From Wenzhouxiangella sp. XN201 (GTDB lineage: Bacteria; Pseudomonadota; Gammaproteobacteria; Xanthomonadales; Wenzhouxiangellaceae): a stretch of 64,000 nucleotides of DNA. Of the stretch, positions 1-8,269 are shown one piece after another. Within the stretch, counting starts at the first letter, position 1. The number at the start of each line of letters is the position of its first letter. Below the pieces are notes generated by a model that was not told the DNA's origin, searched no databases, and saw only the letters and a program-made list of their open reading frames with translations. Made by a program: the position numbers and the translations under genes. The DNA is taken from positions 1,775,750 to 1,839,749 of the forward strand of contig NZ_JAAIVI010000017.1 of assembly GCF_011008905.1 (NCBI RefSeq). Reading direction: 5' to 3'.

Positions 1-842
1 AGCATGGCCTCGTCGCCATCGGCAAAAGCGGTGATGCGAACACTGAGCTCACCCGCTGCCTCGAAACGACGGAACAGATCGAAGTCGTCGACGCTGGCGC
101 CCATATCATGGACACCTGTCAGGCCGAATCGGGCCATCTCCGCCAACGCCAGTTCGAGCGCCTGCTCACGCACGGCCGCATCGGGCTCGGGCATGGCGTC
201 CTCGACGAAGCGCATGGCGGTGTCGATCAGAATACCGGTCGGCTGACCGTCATCATCACGATGAATGTCGCCACCCTGCGGCTGCCAGTCGCCCGCCAAG
301 TCGCGGGTCGCCTCGTTCAGGGCCGCGGAATTGGCCCAGCCTGCGTGACCATCGACGCGCTCCAGCCAGACCGGTCGCTCGGGGAAGGCCTCGTCCAGGT
401 CGGCGGCTGTGGGAAACGCCCGGCCTTCCCAGCGCGTCTGATCCCAGCCGCGCCCGGTCAACCAGGCGCCTTTCGGCAGCTTTTCCTCCTGCGCGCGCAG
501 GATCTCGATCACTTCCTCGACGCTGCCGGCCGGAACCAGGTCGGCCTGCAGCCGCGCCAGGCCCAGACCCATGACATGAGCGTGGGCGTCGATCAGGCCT
601 GGCAGCACGGTTCGGCCGCCGGCGTCGTACAGCTCCAGATCCGGATTCTGCGCGCGCAGCTGCTCGGCGTTACCGAGAAAGGTAATCCGACCTTCCTCGT
701 CCCAGGCCATGGCTTCAACCCGCGGCTGGTCGGCCGACAAGGTGTGAATCCGAGCATTGACCAGCCCCCCGGCCGCAAACGCCGGCAGGGTCAGGGTGGT
801 CAGCAAGAGCACGATTGCAGGGCGCACGAAGCGAGGGTACAT
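1..842 (-). CDS. Exported YtcJ-like amidohydrolase (3' part outside the window)
   Basis: This minus-strand frame starts with ATG at 842 and stays open to the window edge, giving about 280 N-terminal residues. Translation begins with a signal-peptide-like stretch (MYPRFVRPAIVLLLTTLTLP, then AFAA). It continues into an amidohydrolase-3 fold, with the metal-binding signature LPGLIDAHAHVMG at about residues 75-87. Known relatives (YtcJ, imidazolonepropionase-like) are metal-dependent hydrolases of C-N bonds. A signal peptide suggests the periplasm or cell surface. The substrate cannot be told from sequence. The C-terminal metal ligands lie beyond position 1. It is divergent from xseA, sharing a gap of about 100 bp. 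Family is fairly sure, substrate unknown. Confidence 0.85.
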   Translation of the reverse strand, partial: MYPRFVRPAIVLLLTTLTLPAFAAGGLVNARIHTLSADQPRVEAMAWDEEGRITFLGNAEQLRAQNPDLELYDAGGRTVLPGLIDAHAHVMGLGLARLQADLVPAGSVEEVIEILRAQEEKLPKGAWLTGRGWDQTRWEGRAFPTAADLDEAFPERPVWLERVDGHAGWANSAALNEATRDLAGDWQPQGGDIHRDDDGQPTGILIDTAMRFVEDAMPEPDAAVREQALELALAEMARFGLTGVHDMGASVDDFDLFRRFEAAGELSVRITAFADGDEAM

Positions 843-940
843 GGGCTGTCCTGATGTTACTGAAAGGGCCGTCAGTCTCCAATGCCGTCACGATTTCGTC
901 AAGCGCGGGTCCGGCGACCGGATGCGTATAATCGGCCATC

Positions 941-2308
941 ATGTCACTGGCCGCCCCCGGACCCGAAACCCGCGTCTATCGCCCCGCAGAACTGAACCGT
1001 GAGGTCCGCCTGCATATCGAGGCGGGCTTTCCCCGGCTGTGGCTCTCCGGCGAGATCTCCAACCTGGCCCGGCCGCCGTCCGGCCACCTGTATTTCACGC
1101 TCAAGGATGAACGTGCCCAGATTCGCTGTGCCCTCTTTCGGGGCAACGCAGCCGGCATCGGCTTTCGGCCGGAAAACGGCATGCAGGTGCTGGTACGCGG
1201 GCGCCTCGGCCTGTACGAACCGCGGGGTGACTACCAGCTGATCGCCGACGGCCTGCTCGAAGCCGGCGCCGGTGCATTGGCCGAGGCTTTCGAAGCACTG
1301 AAGAAGAAGCTCGAGGGCGAAGGGCTGTTCGAACCGGCTCACAAACAGGAATTGCCGCCATGGCCCGAACGGATCAGCGTCGTCACCTCGCCATCCGGAG
1401 CGGCCATTCGCGACATCCTGCAGACCCTGGCCCGTCGCTGGCCCCGCGCCAAAGTGCGCATCTATCCCAGCCAGGTGCAGGGCGAGACCGCGCCGGCCGA
1501 ACTGGTGCGCGCGCTGAAGGCCGCTGACCGGCACGGCTTCGGCCAGGTCATCCTGCTTGCCCGCGGCGGCGGATCGCTGGAGGACCTGTGGGCCTTCAAC
1601 GATGAACAACTGGTCCGCGCGCTTCACGCCTGCAAGACTCCCGTGATCAGCGGCGTCGGTCACGAAACCGATGTCACCATTGCCGACTTCGTCGCCGACC
1701 TGCGCGCTCCCACGCCGACGGCCGCCGCCGTGGCGGCCACACCCGACGGCCCGGAACTGCTGAAACGCCTGCGTCGGCTCGACACTGAAATCGGGCGCAG
1801 CATGCAGCGCCGACTGCAGGAAGGCATGCAGCGGCTCGACCATGCCGAAAGCCGGCTGAAGCAACAACATCCCGAGCGACGGCTGGATGAACTGGCTCGC
1901 CGCCGGGAGGAATTGAGCCGGCGCGCGGAAGGGGCGATCAAACGTCAACTCGATGCGTGCCAGCGGCGCCTGCAAGGGCTCGAGACCCGTCTGGCCGGCC
2001 GCCATCCGCGCCGCCAGATCGAGCAACTGGGACAACAGATCAGCACGCTCCGCACGCGACTCGATCGGGCCGCGCAATTTAATCTCGAACGCCGCCGGCA
2101 ACAACTTGCCAGCGTGGTCCGCGCGCTCAACAGCGTCAGCCCCCTGGCGGTCCTCGAGCGCGGTTACGCCGTCGTGCGAAGCGACAGCGGCCAGGCCCTG
2201 ACCCAGCGGGATCAATTCACTAAAGGCAATAAAATCAATATATTGATGGACGAATTTGAAGTAGATGCAGAAGTCTTGAACGCGCCTCGGGACACCCGCC
2301 TGGAATGA
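941..2308 (+). CDS. xseA: Exodeoxyribonuclease VII large subunit
   Basis: The 455-residue product matches the usual XseA length (E. coli 456). An N-terminal OB-fold spans about residues 10-105 (LWLSGEISN, GHLYFTLKD). The catalytic domain follows, with VVTSPSGAAIRDI (148-160), ARGGGSLEDLWAFNDE (207-222) and GVGHETD (238-244) before RAPTPTAA. A long charged coiled coil covers about 280-400. ExoVII degrades single-stranded DNA from both ends into acid-soluble oligonucleotides and needs the small XseB subunit, which is not in this window. The stop overlaps the next start (ATGA at 2305-2308), so the following gene is probably translationally coupled. The ATG at 941 is chosen because the family's N-terminus starts just after it. 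Confidence 0.97.
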   Translation: MSLAAPGPETRVYRPAELNREVRLHIEAGFPRLWLSGEISNLARPPSGHLYFTLKDERAQIRCALFRGNAAGIGFRPENGMQVLVRGRLGLYEPRGDYQLIADGLLEAGAGALAEAFEALKKKLEGEGLFEPAHKQELPPWPERISVVTSPSGAAIRDILQTLARRWPRAKVRIYPSQVQGETAPAELVRALKAADRHGFGQVILLARGGGSLEDLWAFNDEQLVRALHACKTPVISGVGHETDVTIADFVADLRAPTPTAAAVAATPDGPELLKRLRRLDTEIGRSMQRRLQEGMQRLDHAESRLKQQHPERRLDELARRREELSRRAEGAIKRQLDACQRRLQGLETRLAGRHPRRQIEQLGQQISTLRTRLDRAAQFNLERRRQQLASVVRALNSVSPLAVLERGYAVVRSDSGQALTQRDQFTKGNKINILMDEFEVDAEVLNAPRDTRLE

Positions 2309-2889
2309 GCTACCGCCTGATCGAGCCGGTCGTGCATGAGGCTGAAATCAAGAAGAGTCGCTTCATCGCCCATGCCGCCTGTGCCGACGACGAATCGCAA
2401 GCGCGTGCTTTCATCGAGCGGGTCGCCGACCCGGCCGCCAACCACAATTGCTGGGCCTGGCTGATGGGCCAGAACTACCGCTTCGACGACGACGGCGAGC
2501 CCGGCGGCACGGCCGGTCGACCGATCCTGCAGGCGATCGAAAGCCAGGGATACGATTTCACGGTGGTCGTGGTGACCCGCTTTTTCGGCGGCATCAAACT
2601 GGGCACCGGCGGACTGGCGAGAGCCTACGGCGGTACGGCCAACGAAGCCCTGCGCACCGCCGAGGCGGCGCCCATCATCCCGAAAGTCCGGCTGCGACTG
2701 AGCCTGCCGTTCGAGTTCGTCGATGCGGCTCACCACGCCCTGTCGGAGTTCGAGGGCGACAAGCTCGACGAGGAATACGACAGCGAGGGCGTCACCTTGA
2801 TTGTGACGATCCCCGCGGCCAGCCGTCAGGTCTTCGCCGAACACCTGAGGAATCTCGCCAAGGGGCAAGTGCGAATTGGGAGAATCTGA
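2305..2889 (+). CDS. yigZ: YigZ/IMPACT family protein
   Basis: This 194-residue protein has the UPF0029/IMPACT signatures: KKSRFIAHA (16-24), DDGEPGGTAGRPIL (62-75) and VTRFFGGIKLGTGGLARAY (90-108). Family members have an N-terminal domain with a ribosomal-S5-like fold and a C-terminal ferredoxin-like domain. Eukaryotic IMPACT regulates GCN2, but the bacterial role is not settled. Some bacterial members have been annotated as proline dipeptidase by error. The start overlaps xseA by four bases, so the two form a coupled pair. After the stop comes a 404-bp repeat-rich gap. Confidence 0.93.
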   Translation: MSYRLIEPVVHEAEIKKSRFIAHAACADDESQARAFIERVADPAANHNCWAWLMGQNYRFDDDGEPGGTAGRPILQAIESQGYDFTVVVVTRFFGGIKLGTGGLARAYGGTANEALRTAEAAPIIPKVRLRLSLPFEFVDAAHHALSEFEGDKLDEEYDSEGVTLIVTIPAASRQVFAEHLRNLAKGQVRIGRI

Positions 2890-2909
2890 GGGCTTCGCTC
2901 AGGCGCATG

Positions 2910-3000
2910 AATTTTCAAATTCGAAGCACCAAGTACCAAACAAACTCGAAGCACCAAGCACCAAATCTCAAACAAATTCTAATGATCGAAATTCGAATGA
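2910..3000 (+). repeat. Intergenic repeat family A, copy 1
   Basis: The segment iterates GAAGCACCAAG and CACCAAATC units, followed by AAACAAATTC and AATGATCGA. The reverse complement of 9139-9196 carries the same ordered motifs (CAAGCACCAAAT, AAACAAATTC, AATGATCGA). Its AT-rich composition contrasts with the GC-rich genes around it. It looks like a dispersed non-coding element. No transposase or target duplication is visible. Confidence 0.75.
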
Positions 3001-3043
3001 CCCAAACAAAGACCTCGGGCGTGCGGGCCGAGTTGTTTGCGAT

Positions 3044-3182
3044 TTCGGCGCAGCCGAAGCACGGAGCCGAATGCGGAAACGAGCCGGCGGATGTTTGAGC
3101 GCAGGCCCGAAGGGCCGGAGCGAGTTCCGCCGGCGCCGCATTCGGCGAGTACTGGAGGGTACTTCGCGGCGAACGCCGCGAA
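3044..3182. repeat. REP-like cluster of nested palindromes
   Basis: Three perfect inverted repeats lie in a row. The first is ttcggc/gccgaa at 3044-3058. The second is a large foldback of 3067-3145 with arms ccgaatgcgg/ccgcattcgg (3067-3076, 3136-3145), inner arms gccggcgg/ccgccggc (3083-3090, 3127-3134) and a central hairpin ggcccgaagggcc (3104-3116). The third is ttcgcggcg/cgccgcgaa at 3163-3182. RNA or single-stranded DNA from here would fold strongly. It may be a REP/BIME-like element or a transcription barrier between the yigZ and monooxygenase genes. Confidence 0.8.
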
Positions 3183-3293
3183 GCCAGCCGTATGAGCAAG
3201 CGACTCGGCACGCATGCCCCCCACCCCGCAGAACAAGCCGCATGAGCGAATGGCGCACCCCGCACGGCCGCCCTCGGCTAGACTGATCAAACG

Positions 3294-4811
3294 ATGCCTG
3301 CCGACGCCCAGCACCTGTCCATTGCCATCATCGGCGCCGGTTTTGGCGGACTGGAGACAGCCATCCGCCTGCGCCAGAGCGGTCGCGATGACTTCGTGGT
3401 TTTCGAGAAGTCCGCTGGCGTCGGCGGCACCTGGTGGGTCAACCGCTATCCCGGCTGTGCCTGCGACGTGCCCTCGCAGCTGTATTCACTTTCCTTCGCA
3501 CCCAATCCGGACTGGACACGACACTACGCGCCGCGATCTGAAATCCAGGCCTACCTGGAGGGACTGGTCGCCGAACACGGACTGGCCGGGCAGATCAGGC
3601 TGGAAACCGAAATTACGCGGGCGGAGTGGCACGAAGGGGACCGGCGCTGGGTACTGACCGACCAGCACGGCCGCCGGTATACGGCCCGCGTTTTGGTCAG
3701 CGCACTGGGCGGCCTTTCGCGGCCGGCCTGGCCGGACTTGCCGGGGCTGGACGAGTTCACCGGTCAGGTCGTGCACTCCCAGCAGTGGCCCGACGACCTC
3801 GATCTGGACGGGAAACGCTTGGCGGTTGTCGGTACCGGCGCTTCCGCGGCACAGTTCGTCCCGCAGGTGGCGAAGCGGGCCGGCTACCTGACGGTCTTCC
3901 AGCGCACGCCGGCCTGGATCATTCCACGCCGTGACCGGCCGATTGGACCGATTTGGCGGCGCTTGTTCCGCCGCGTTCCGCTCCTGCAGCGCCTGGCTCG
4001 ATTCACGATCTACGCGCGTAACGAACTGCGCGTGCCGGCGCTCCTGCGCTGGCACTGGCTGGGTGCGGGACATCGCTGGCTGGCCAATCGCCACCGACGC
4101 GCTCAAATCGAGGATCCGGAGATCAGTGAGAAGTTTCGGCCGAATTACGATATCGGCTGCAAGCGCGTCATCCTGTCTGACGATTTCTACCCGACCTTCA
4201 ACCGCGACAACGTTGCCCTGGTCGACCGTGCAGTGGCGCGCGTCACTGAGAGCGGTGTGGTCGACGCTGATGGCAGACATCACCCGGCCGAGGTTCTGAT
4301 CCTGGCGACCGGATTCCGCGCCACCGAGCCGGTGCCGGAAGGCCTGTTCATTGGCCGCGACGGATGCGACCTCGCTGACCGCTGGCGCGACGGCCCAGCG
4401 GCCTACAAGGGCACGACAGTGCATGGTTTTCCCAACCTGTTCATCCTGCTCGGCCCCAACACCGCCCTGGGCCACAGTTCGGTCTTGCTGATGATCGAGT
4501 CGCAGATCCGCTACCTGCTCTCGGCCCTAGACCATCTCGAGGCCGAGAACGGGGCGTTCGAAGTCAAACAGGAAGCACAGACGCGCTGGAATAATTGGGT
4601 CGAGCAGCGCCTGTCACGCTCGGTCTGGAATGCCGGCGGCTGCAACAGTTGGTACCTGCACCCCAGAAGCGGGCGCAACACCACCATCTGGCCGGGATTC
4701 GTCTCCGACTTCCGACGCCGCCTGCGCCAGTTCGACCGAGACGCGTACCAAGCGAATGCTTCAGCTCAGGAAACCGCAGATTGCGCAGATTTACGCAGAT
4801 TGGGAAAATAA
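3294..4811 (+). CDS. Flavin-containing (Baeyer-Villiger-type) monooxygenase
   Basis: The 505-residue protein has a FAD-binding GAGFGG motif (14-19), GGTWWVNRYPGCACDVPS (44-61) and a second dinucleotide-binding motif GTGASA (180-185). Between them is the Baeyer-Villiger fingerprint FxGxxxHxxxWPD, here FTGQVVHSQQWPD (155-167). Known relatives use NADPH and oxygen to insert oxygen next to a carbonyl or to oxidise heteroatoms. The substrate cannot be assigned. The last dozen or so codons (ETADCADLRRLGK) are encoded by an intergenic CAGATT repeat, so the original stop was probably overrun by a repeat insertion. It sits alone between repeat regions and is probably transcribed on its own. Confidence 0.9.
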   Translation: MPADAQHLSIAIIGAGFGGLETAIRLRQSGRDDFVVFEKSAGVGGTWWVNRYPGCACDVPSQLYSLSFAPNPDWTRHYAPRSEIQAYLEGLVAEHGLAGQIRLETEITRAEWHEGDRRWVLTDQHGRRYTARVLVSALGGLSRPAWPDLPGLDEFTGQVVHSQQWPDDLDLDGKRLAVVGTGASAAQFVPQVAKRAGYLTVFQRTPAWIIPRRDRPIGPIWRRLFRRVPLLQRLARFTIYARNELRVPALLRWHWLGAGHRWLANRHRRAQIEDPEISEKFRPNYDIGCKRVILSDDFYPTFNRDNVALVDRAVARVTESGVVDADGRHHPAEVLILATGFRATEPVPEGLFIGRDGCDLADRWRDGPAAYKGTTVHGFPNLFILLGPNTALGHSSVLLMIESQIRYLLSALDHLEAENGAFEVKQEAQTRWNNWVEQRLSRSVWNAGGCNSWYLHPRSGRNTTIWPGFVSDFRRRLRQFDRDAYQANASAQETADCADLRRLGK

Positions 4812-4922
4812 TCCAGAGGTTGCGCCGATTAGCACTGCTTGTCAGCGGATTCACTGCAGCGATTGACCAAATCTCCAGGTACGCTCTTCAAATCTGCGCG
4901 AATCTGCGTAATCTGCGGTTTC
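4770..4922. repeat. Fold-back repeat family B (CAGATT/CGCAGATT units)
   Basis: The left arm (4770-4801) reads gaaaccgcagattgcgcag followed by more atttacgcagatt units. The right arm (4890-4922) is its near-perfect reverse complement, ending ctgcggtttc. The spacer between the arms is about 90 bp and shows no gene. The left arm overlaps the 3' end of the monooxygenase gene, supplying its last codons and stop. The arrangement resembles a small non-autonomous fold-back element. Confidence 0.85.
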
Positions 4923-4968
4923 AGGAACAACCGGCCCAGACATTCAGACAGCTGGCAAATATCAGCGA

Positions 4969-5919
4969 CTACTTGAGCAGCCCGATCTCGTGCAGGCGCT
5001 CGAGCAGGTAATCGTGCGAGGCGATCGGCTCGTAGCGATTCGGATTGTCCTCGCTCGCGCAGCCCGGCAGCGTCTCGATGACGAAATCGGGATTGGGGTG
5101 CAGGAAAAAGGGAATCGAGTAGCGCGAGCGTTTTGCCGCCTCACCCGGCGGATTAACCACCCGGTGCGTGGTCGAGGGATAGACATGGTTGGTCAGGCGC
5201 TGCAGCATGTCGCCGACGTTGACCACAATGGTGCCCGGCAGGGTCGTGACGGCAATCCAGCGCCCGTCGCGGGTGAGGACTTCCAGGCCCTGCTCGCGTG
5301 AGCCCACCAGGAGGGTGATCAGGTTGATGTCCTCGTGCTGTGCGGCACGAACCGCGCCTTCCGGGGCATTGTCGATCGGCGGATAGTGCAGCGGCCTCAG
5401 GATGGAGTTGCCGTAGTGGGTCTTGTCGGCAAACCAGTCCGGCTCGAGACCCAGATCACAGGCGGCAGCCGAAAGGATCCGGTCGCCGACGGCCTCGAGA
5501 GCGTTATAGACCGCCAGGGCCCGCTCGCGAAAATCCGCCACTTCCTCGGGCCAGACGTTGGGAAGCAGAATGTCCGGGTGCGGGTTCTCTTCGGCGGCCA
5601 GTTCGCGGCCCACGTGCCAGAATTCCTTGAGATCGGGAACGTCCCGGCCCTTGGCGTGCTCGACGCCAAAGCCGGTGTAGCCGCGTGCCCCGCCCTTGCC
5701 GGGCTGGTGGTAGCGCAGCTTGGTCTCATCGGGCAGCGCGAAGAACTCGCGAAAGGCTTCGTAGGCCTGGTCGATAACTGCGTCGTCGATGCCATGGTCG
5801 GTAATGCCGACGAAACCGAACTCGCGCCAGGCCTGGCCGAGCCGCTCGCTGAAGTCGCCCCTGTGACCGTCGAACTCGGCCAGGGAAAGAACGGGAATAC
5901 CGGTGTCGTGTGTCGTCAT
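4969..5919 (-). CDS. Isopenicillin N synthase-like Fe(II)/2-oxoglutarate-type oxygenase
   Basis: From the ATG at 5919 (MTTHDTGIPVLSL) the product is 316 residues. It has the N-terminal DIOX_N region with FGFVGITDHG (34-43). The catalytic jelly roll carries the iron ligands H195-x-D197 (QHEDINL) and H252 (STTHRVVNP), and the RxS pair R266/S268 (RYS) that normally binds 2-oxoglutarate or substrate carboxylate. Relatives include isopenicillin N synthase and ethylene-forming-type enzymes. No beta-lactam genes are nearby, so the substrate is unknown. An upstream in-frame extension is rejected because it runs through glmM. Its start overlaps the glmM stop by four bases, suggesting coupling to a cell-wall precursor gene. 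Confidence 0.9.
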   Translation of the reverse strand: MTTHDTGIPVLSLAEFDGHRGDFSERLGQAWREFGFVGITDHGIDDAVIDQAYEAFREFFALPDETKLRYHQPGKGGARGYTGFGVEHAKGRDVPDLKEFWHVGRELAAEENPHPDILLPNVWPEEVADFRERALAVYNALEAVGDRILSAAACDLGLEPDWFADKTHYGNSILRPLHYPPIDNAPEGAVRAAQHEDINLITLLVGSREQGLEVLTRDGRWIAVTTLPGTIVVNVGDMLQRLTNHVYPSTTHRVVNPPGEAAKRSRYSIPFFLHPNPDFVIETLPGCASEDNPNRYEPIASHDYLLERLHEIGLLK

Positions 5920-7277
5920 GAGGTTAATGCCTGCTCGACCGAGCCGGCCAGTTCCTCGGCCAGCTGTTGTACCTGATTGGAATCGAAGCCCTCGACCGTC
6001 ACGCGCACGACCGGCTCGGTGCCGGAAGGGCGCAGGATGACACGACCACGTCCGTCGAGCACTTCCTCGACGCGGCGCACCGCGGAGTCGATGTCCTCGT
6101 TGCCGTCCAGTACCGCGCGGCCGTTGCCGCCGCTGGGCACGTTGATCATCACCTGCGGGCACTTGGTCATGCCGCCGGTCAGGTCGGCCAGCTTGCGGCC
6201 GCTTCGGGCAACCACCTCGAGGACCTGGAGCGCGCTGACGATGCCACAGCCGGTGGTGGCGCGGTCCAGGCACAGGATGTGGCCGGAGGACTCGCCGCCC
6301 AGTGCCCAGCCGCGTTCGACCAGGGCTTCGTGCACGTTGCGATCACCGACAGCGCTGCGAACGAATTCGATGCCGCGTTCGGCCAGGGCCTGCTCGAGCC
6401 CGAAGTTGCTCATCACGGTCCCGACGATACCGCCCTTGAGCACACCGTCGGCGTGACGGGCCTGGGCCAGTACATAGAGGATCTGGTCACCGTCGACCAT
6501 CTCGCCGCGGTGATCGACCATGACCACCCGGTCACCGTCGCCGTCGAAAGCCACGCCCAGGTCCGCGCGCTCCGCCGTGACCATGCGGGCAAGGTTTTCC
6601 GGATGAGTCGAACCGCACTCGCGGTTGATATTGAGCCCGTCGGGCCGGTCGAAGATGCTGATCACCTCGGCGCCAAGCTCCCGGAAAACCTCCGGCGCAA
6701 TGCGATAGGTCGCGCCGTTGGCGCAGTCGACCACGATTTTCAGGCCCTCGAGGCGCGTGCCCCAGGTGACGGTGCCTTTGCAGTACTCCACGTAGCGGCC
6801 TACGGCATCGTCGATGCGGCGCGCCTTGCCCAGCCGTTCGGGCGCGGCCTGGATCAACGGCGCTTCCAATCGCGCTTCGATGGCCGCCTGCAACCTGTCG
6901 CCAAGCTTCTGGCCATCGCGGTCAAAGAACTTGATGCCGTTGTCCTCGAACGGGTTGTGCGAGGCCGAAATCACGATACCGGCGGCGGCATGCATGCTGC
7001 GCGTCAGGTGGGCGATGGCCGGGGTCGGCATCGGACCGAGCAACAGGATGTCCACGCCGGCGGCCGAAAAGCCGGCCTCCAGCGCCGATTCGAACAGGTA
7101 GCCGGAGATGCGCGTGTCCTTGCCGATCACCACCGCGGCGTCCTCGCCGAATTCCTCGACCAGGACGCTGCCGGCGGCCCAACCCAGGGAAAGCATGAAA
7201 TCGGCCATCATCGGCGGCGTACCCACACGCCCGCGAATGCCGTCGGTTCCGAAGTACTTGAAGTCTGCCATGCCCAT
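5916..7277 (-). CDS. glmM: Phosphoglucosamine mutase
   Basis: The 453-residue protein shows YFGTDGIRG near the start. The active-site loop ISASHNPFEDNG has phosphoserine S106, which matches the SASHNP serine of the family. The metal loop FDGDGDR and the C-terminal RPSGTEPVVRV phosphate-binding motif are also present. GlmM interconverts glucosamine-6-phosphate and glucosamine-1-phosphate for UDP-GlcNAc synthesis in the cytoplasm. It follows folP after three bases, the usual ftsH-folP-glmM order. A second in-frame ATG at 7271 is an equally plausible start. The stop overlaps the start of the oxygenase gene. Confidence 0.97.
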   Translation of the reverse strand: MGMADFKYFGTDGIRGRVGTPPMMADFMLSLGWAAGSVLVEEFGEDAAVVIGKDTRISGYLFESALEAGFSAAGVDILLLGPMPTPAIAHLTRSMHAAAGIVISASHNPFEDNGIKFFDRDGQKLGDRLQAAIEARLEAPLIQAAPERLGKARRIDDAVGRYVEYCKGTVTWGTRLEGLKIVVDCANGATYRIAPEVFRELGAEVISIFDRPDGLNINRECGSTHPENLARMVTAERADLGVAFDGDGDRVVMVDHRGEMVDGDQILYVLAQARHADGVLKGGIVGTVMSNFGLEQALAERGIEFVRSAVGDRNVHEALVERGWALGGESSGHILCLDRATTGCGIVSALQVLEVVARSGRKLADLTGGMTKCPQVMINVPSGGNGRAVLDGNEDIDSAVRRVEEVLDGRGRVILRPSGTEPVVRVTVEGFDSNQVQQLAEELAGSVEQALTS

Positions 7278-7280
7278 ATT

Positions 7281-8132
7281 CTAGCGGCTGTTGGATGCGT
7301 CACGAACGGCTTGCCACACTTTCAGCGCATCGACCGTCTCGGCAACATCGTGGACACGCACAATCGAGGCGCCTTTCTGCGCCGCCAGCAGGTGGGCCGC
7401 CACGGAGGCGGCGACGCGTTCGTCAGGGCGTTCGCGGCCGGTGATCGTACCGAGCAGGCGCTTGCGCGACAGGCCGGCCAGCAGCGGGAGTCCCTCTTCG
7501 GCCAGCTCGTCGAGGCGGGCAAGCAGCTCGAGATTGTGGGCCAGCGTCTTTCCGAAGCCGAAACCCGGATCTAGCACGATGCGTTCGCGCCCGATACCAC
7601 CCGCTTCGCAGGCGGCCACTCGCCCGCGCAGGAAATCACGGATATCACCGACCACGTCGTCGTACTGCGGGTTGTCCTGCATGTTGCGCGGTTCGCCCAG
7701 CATGTGCATCAGGCAGACAGGCACATCGAGCGCGGCGACAGCCTCGATCGCCCCTTCTGCGCGCAGAGCGCGTACATCGTTGATCATGGCCGCCCCGGCC
7801 GCCACGGCCTGACGCATCACGCCCGGCTTGGCCGTGTCGATCGACACCGGCACCCGGGTTTCAGCCACGATTCGCTCGATCACCGGGATCACCCGATCCA
7901 GTTCTTCATCCTCGGCAACCGGCTCGGCGCCAGGGCGGGTTGATTCGCCGCCGATATCGAGCAAATGCGCGCCCTGCCCGGCCAGGGCCAGGGCATGCTC
8001 GAGGGCCCGATCCACTTCCAGGAAACGGCCACCGTCGGAGAACGAATCGGGCGTGACGTTAACCACGCCCATGACCAGCGGTGTTCCACCGCGCCGCGCC
8101 TGATGAATGCGGGCAATCAATTCGGAGTGCAT
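7281..8132 (-). CDS. folP: Dihydropteroate synthase
   Basis: The 283-residue protein carries the two DHPS signatures, VNVTPDSFSDGG near residue 25 and DIGGESTRPGA near residue 60. The pterin/phosphate-binding lysine region GLSRKRLLG lies toward the C-terminus. It condenses 6-hydroxymethyl-7,8-dihydropterin pyrophosphate with p-aminobenzoate and is the sulfonamide target. It lies directly before glmM. In many gammaproteobacteria ftsH is directly upstream, but here a plus-strand alkyltransferase gene separates the two, so folP needs its own promoter in 8133-8218. Confidence 0.97.
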   Translation of the reverse strand: MHSELIARIHQARRGGTPLVMGVVNVTPDSFSDGGRFLEVDRALEHALALAGQGAHLLDIGGESTRPGAEPVAEDEELDRVIPVIERIVAETRVPVSIDTAKPGVMRQAVAAGAAMINDVRALRAEGAIEAVAALDVPVCLMHMLGEPRNMQDNPQYDDVVGDIRDFLRGRVAACEAGGIGRERIVLDPGFGFGKTLAHNLELLARLDELAEEGLPLLAGLSRKRLLGTITGRERPDERVAASVAAHLLAAQKGASIVRVHDVAETVDALKVWQAVRDASNSR

Positions 8133-8269
8133 CGGGTTTACTGTGATCGCGACAAAAGTCCAGACACGAATTCTAATCCTTCGCTGCCGTCTACCGTTGA
8201 GCAGATGGCGGGACCAGAATGTCGGAAAACGGAATGCGGCGGCCTGCGGCGAGGGCTATGCTTGGCGCC

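Larger units (their letters stand above)
2890..3293. other. 404-bp gap made of repeat sequence
   Basis: No convincing gene is present. The left part (about 2910-3000) holds an AT-rich CACCAAGCACCAAAT-type repeat also found near 9139-9196 in the opposite orientation. The centre and right part (3044-3182) hold nested palindromes described separately. Short ORFs crossing this region are low-complexity by-products of the repeats. Confidence 0.8.

Noticed and set aside
944-2215. Long minus-strand ORF (423 aa) opposite xseA
   Set aside because: It is a GC-driven antisense frame. xseA has all family motifs on the plus strand and this frame shows none.
3214-3657. 147-aa ORF across the start of the monooxygenase
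   Set aside because: Its frame conflicts with the GAGFGG-containing protein and starts inside repeat DNA.
5967-7574. 535-aa plus-strand ORF across glmM and folP
   Set aside because: It lies antisense to two well-recognised genes and resembles no protein family (His/Ala/Asp/Gly-rich).
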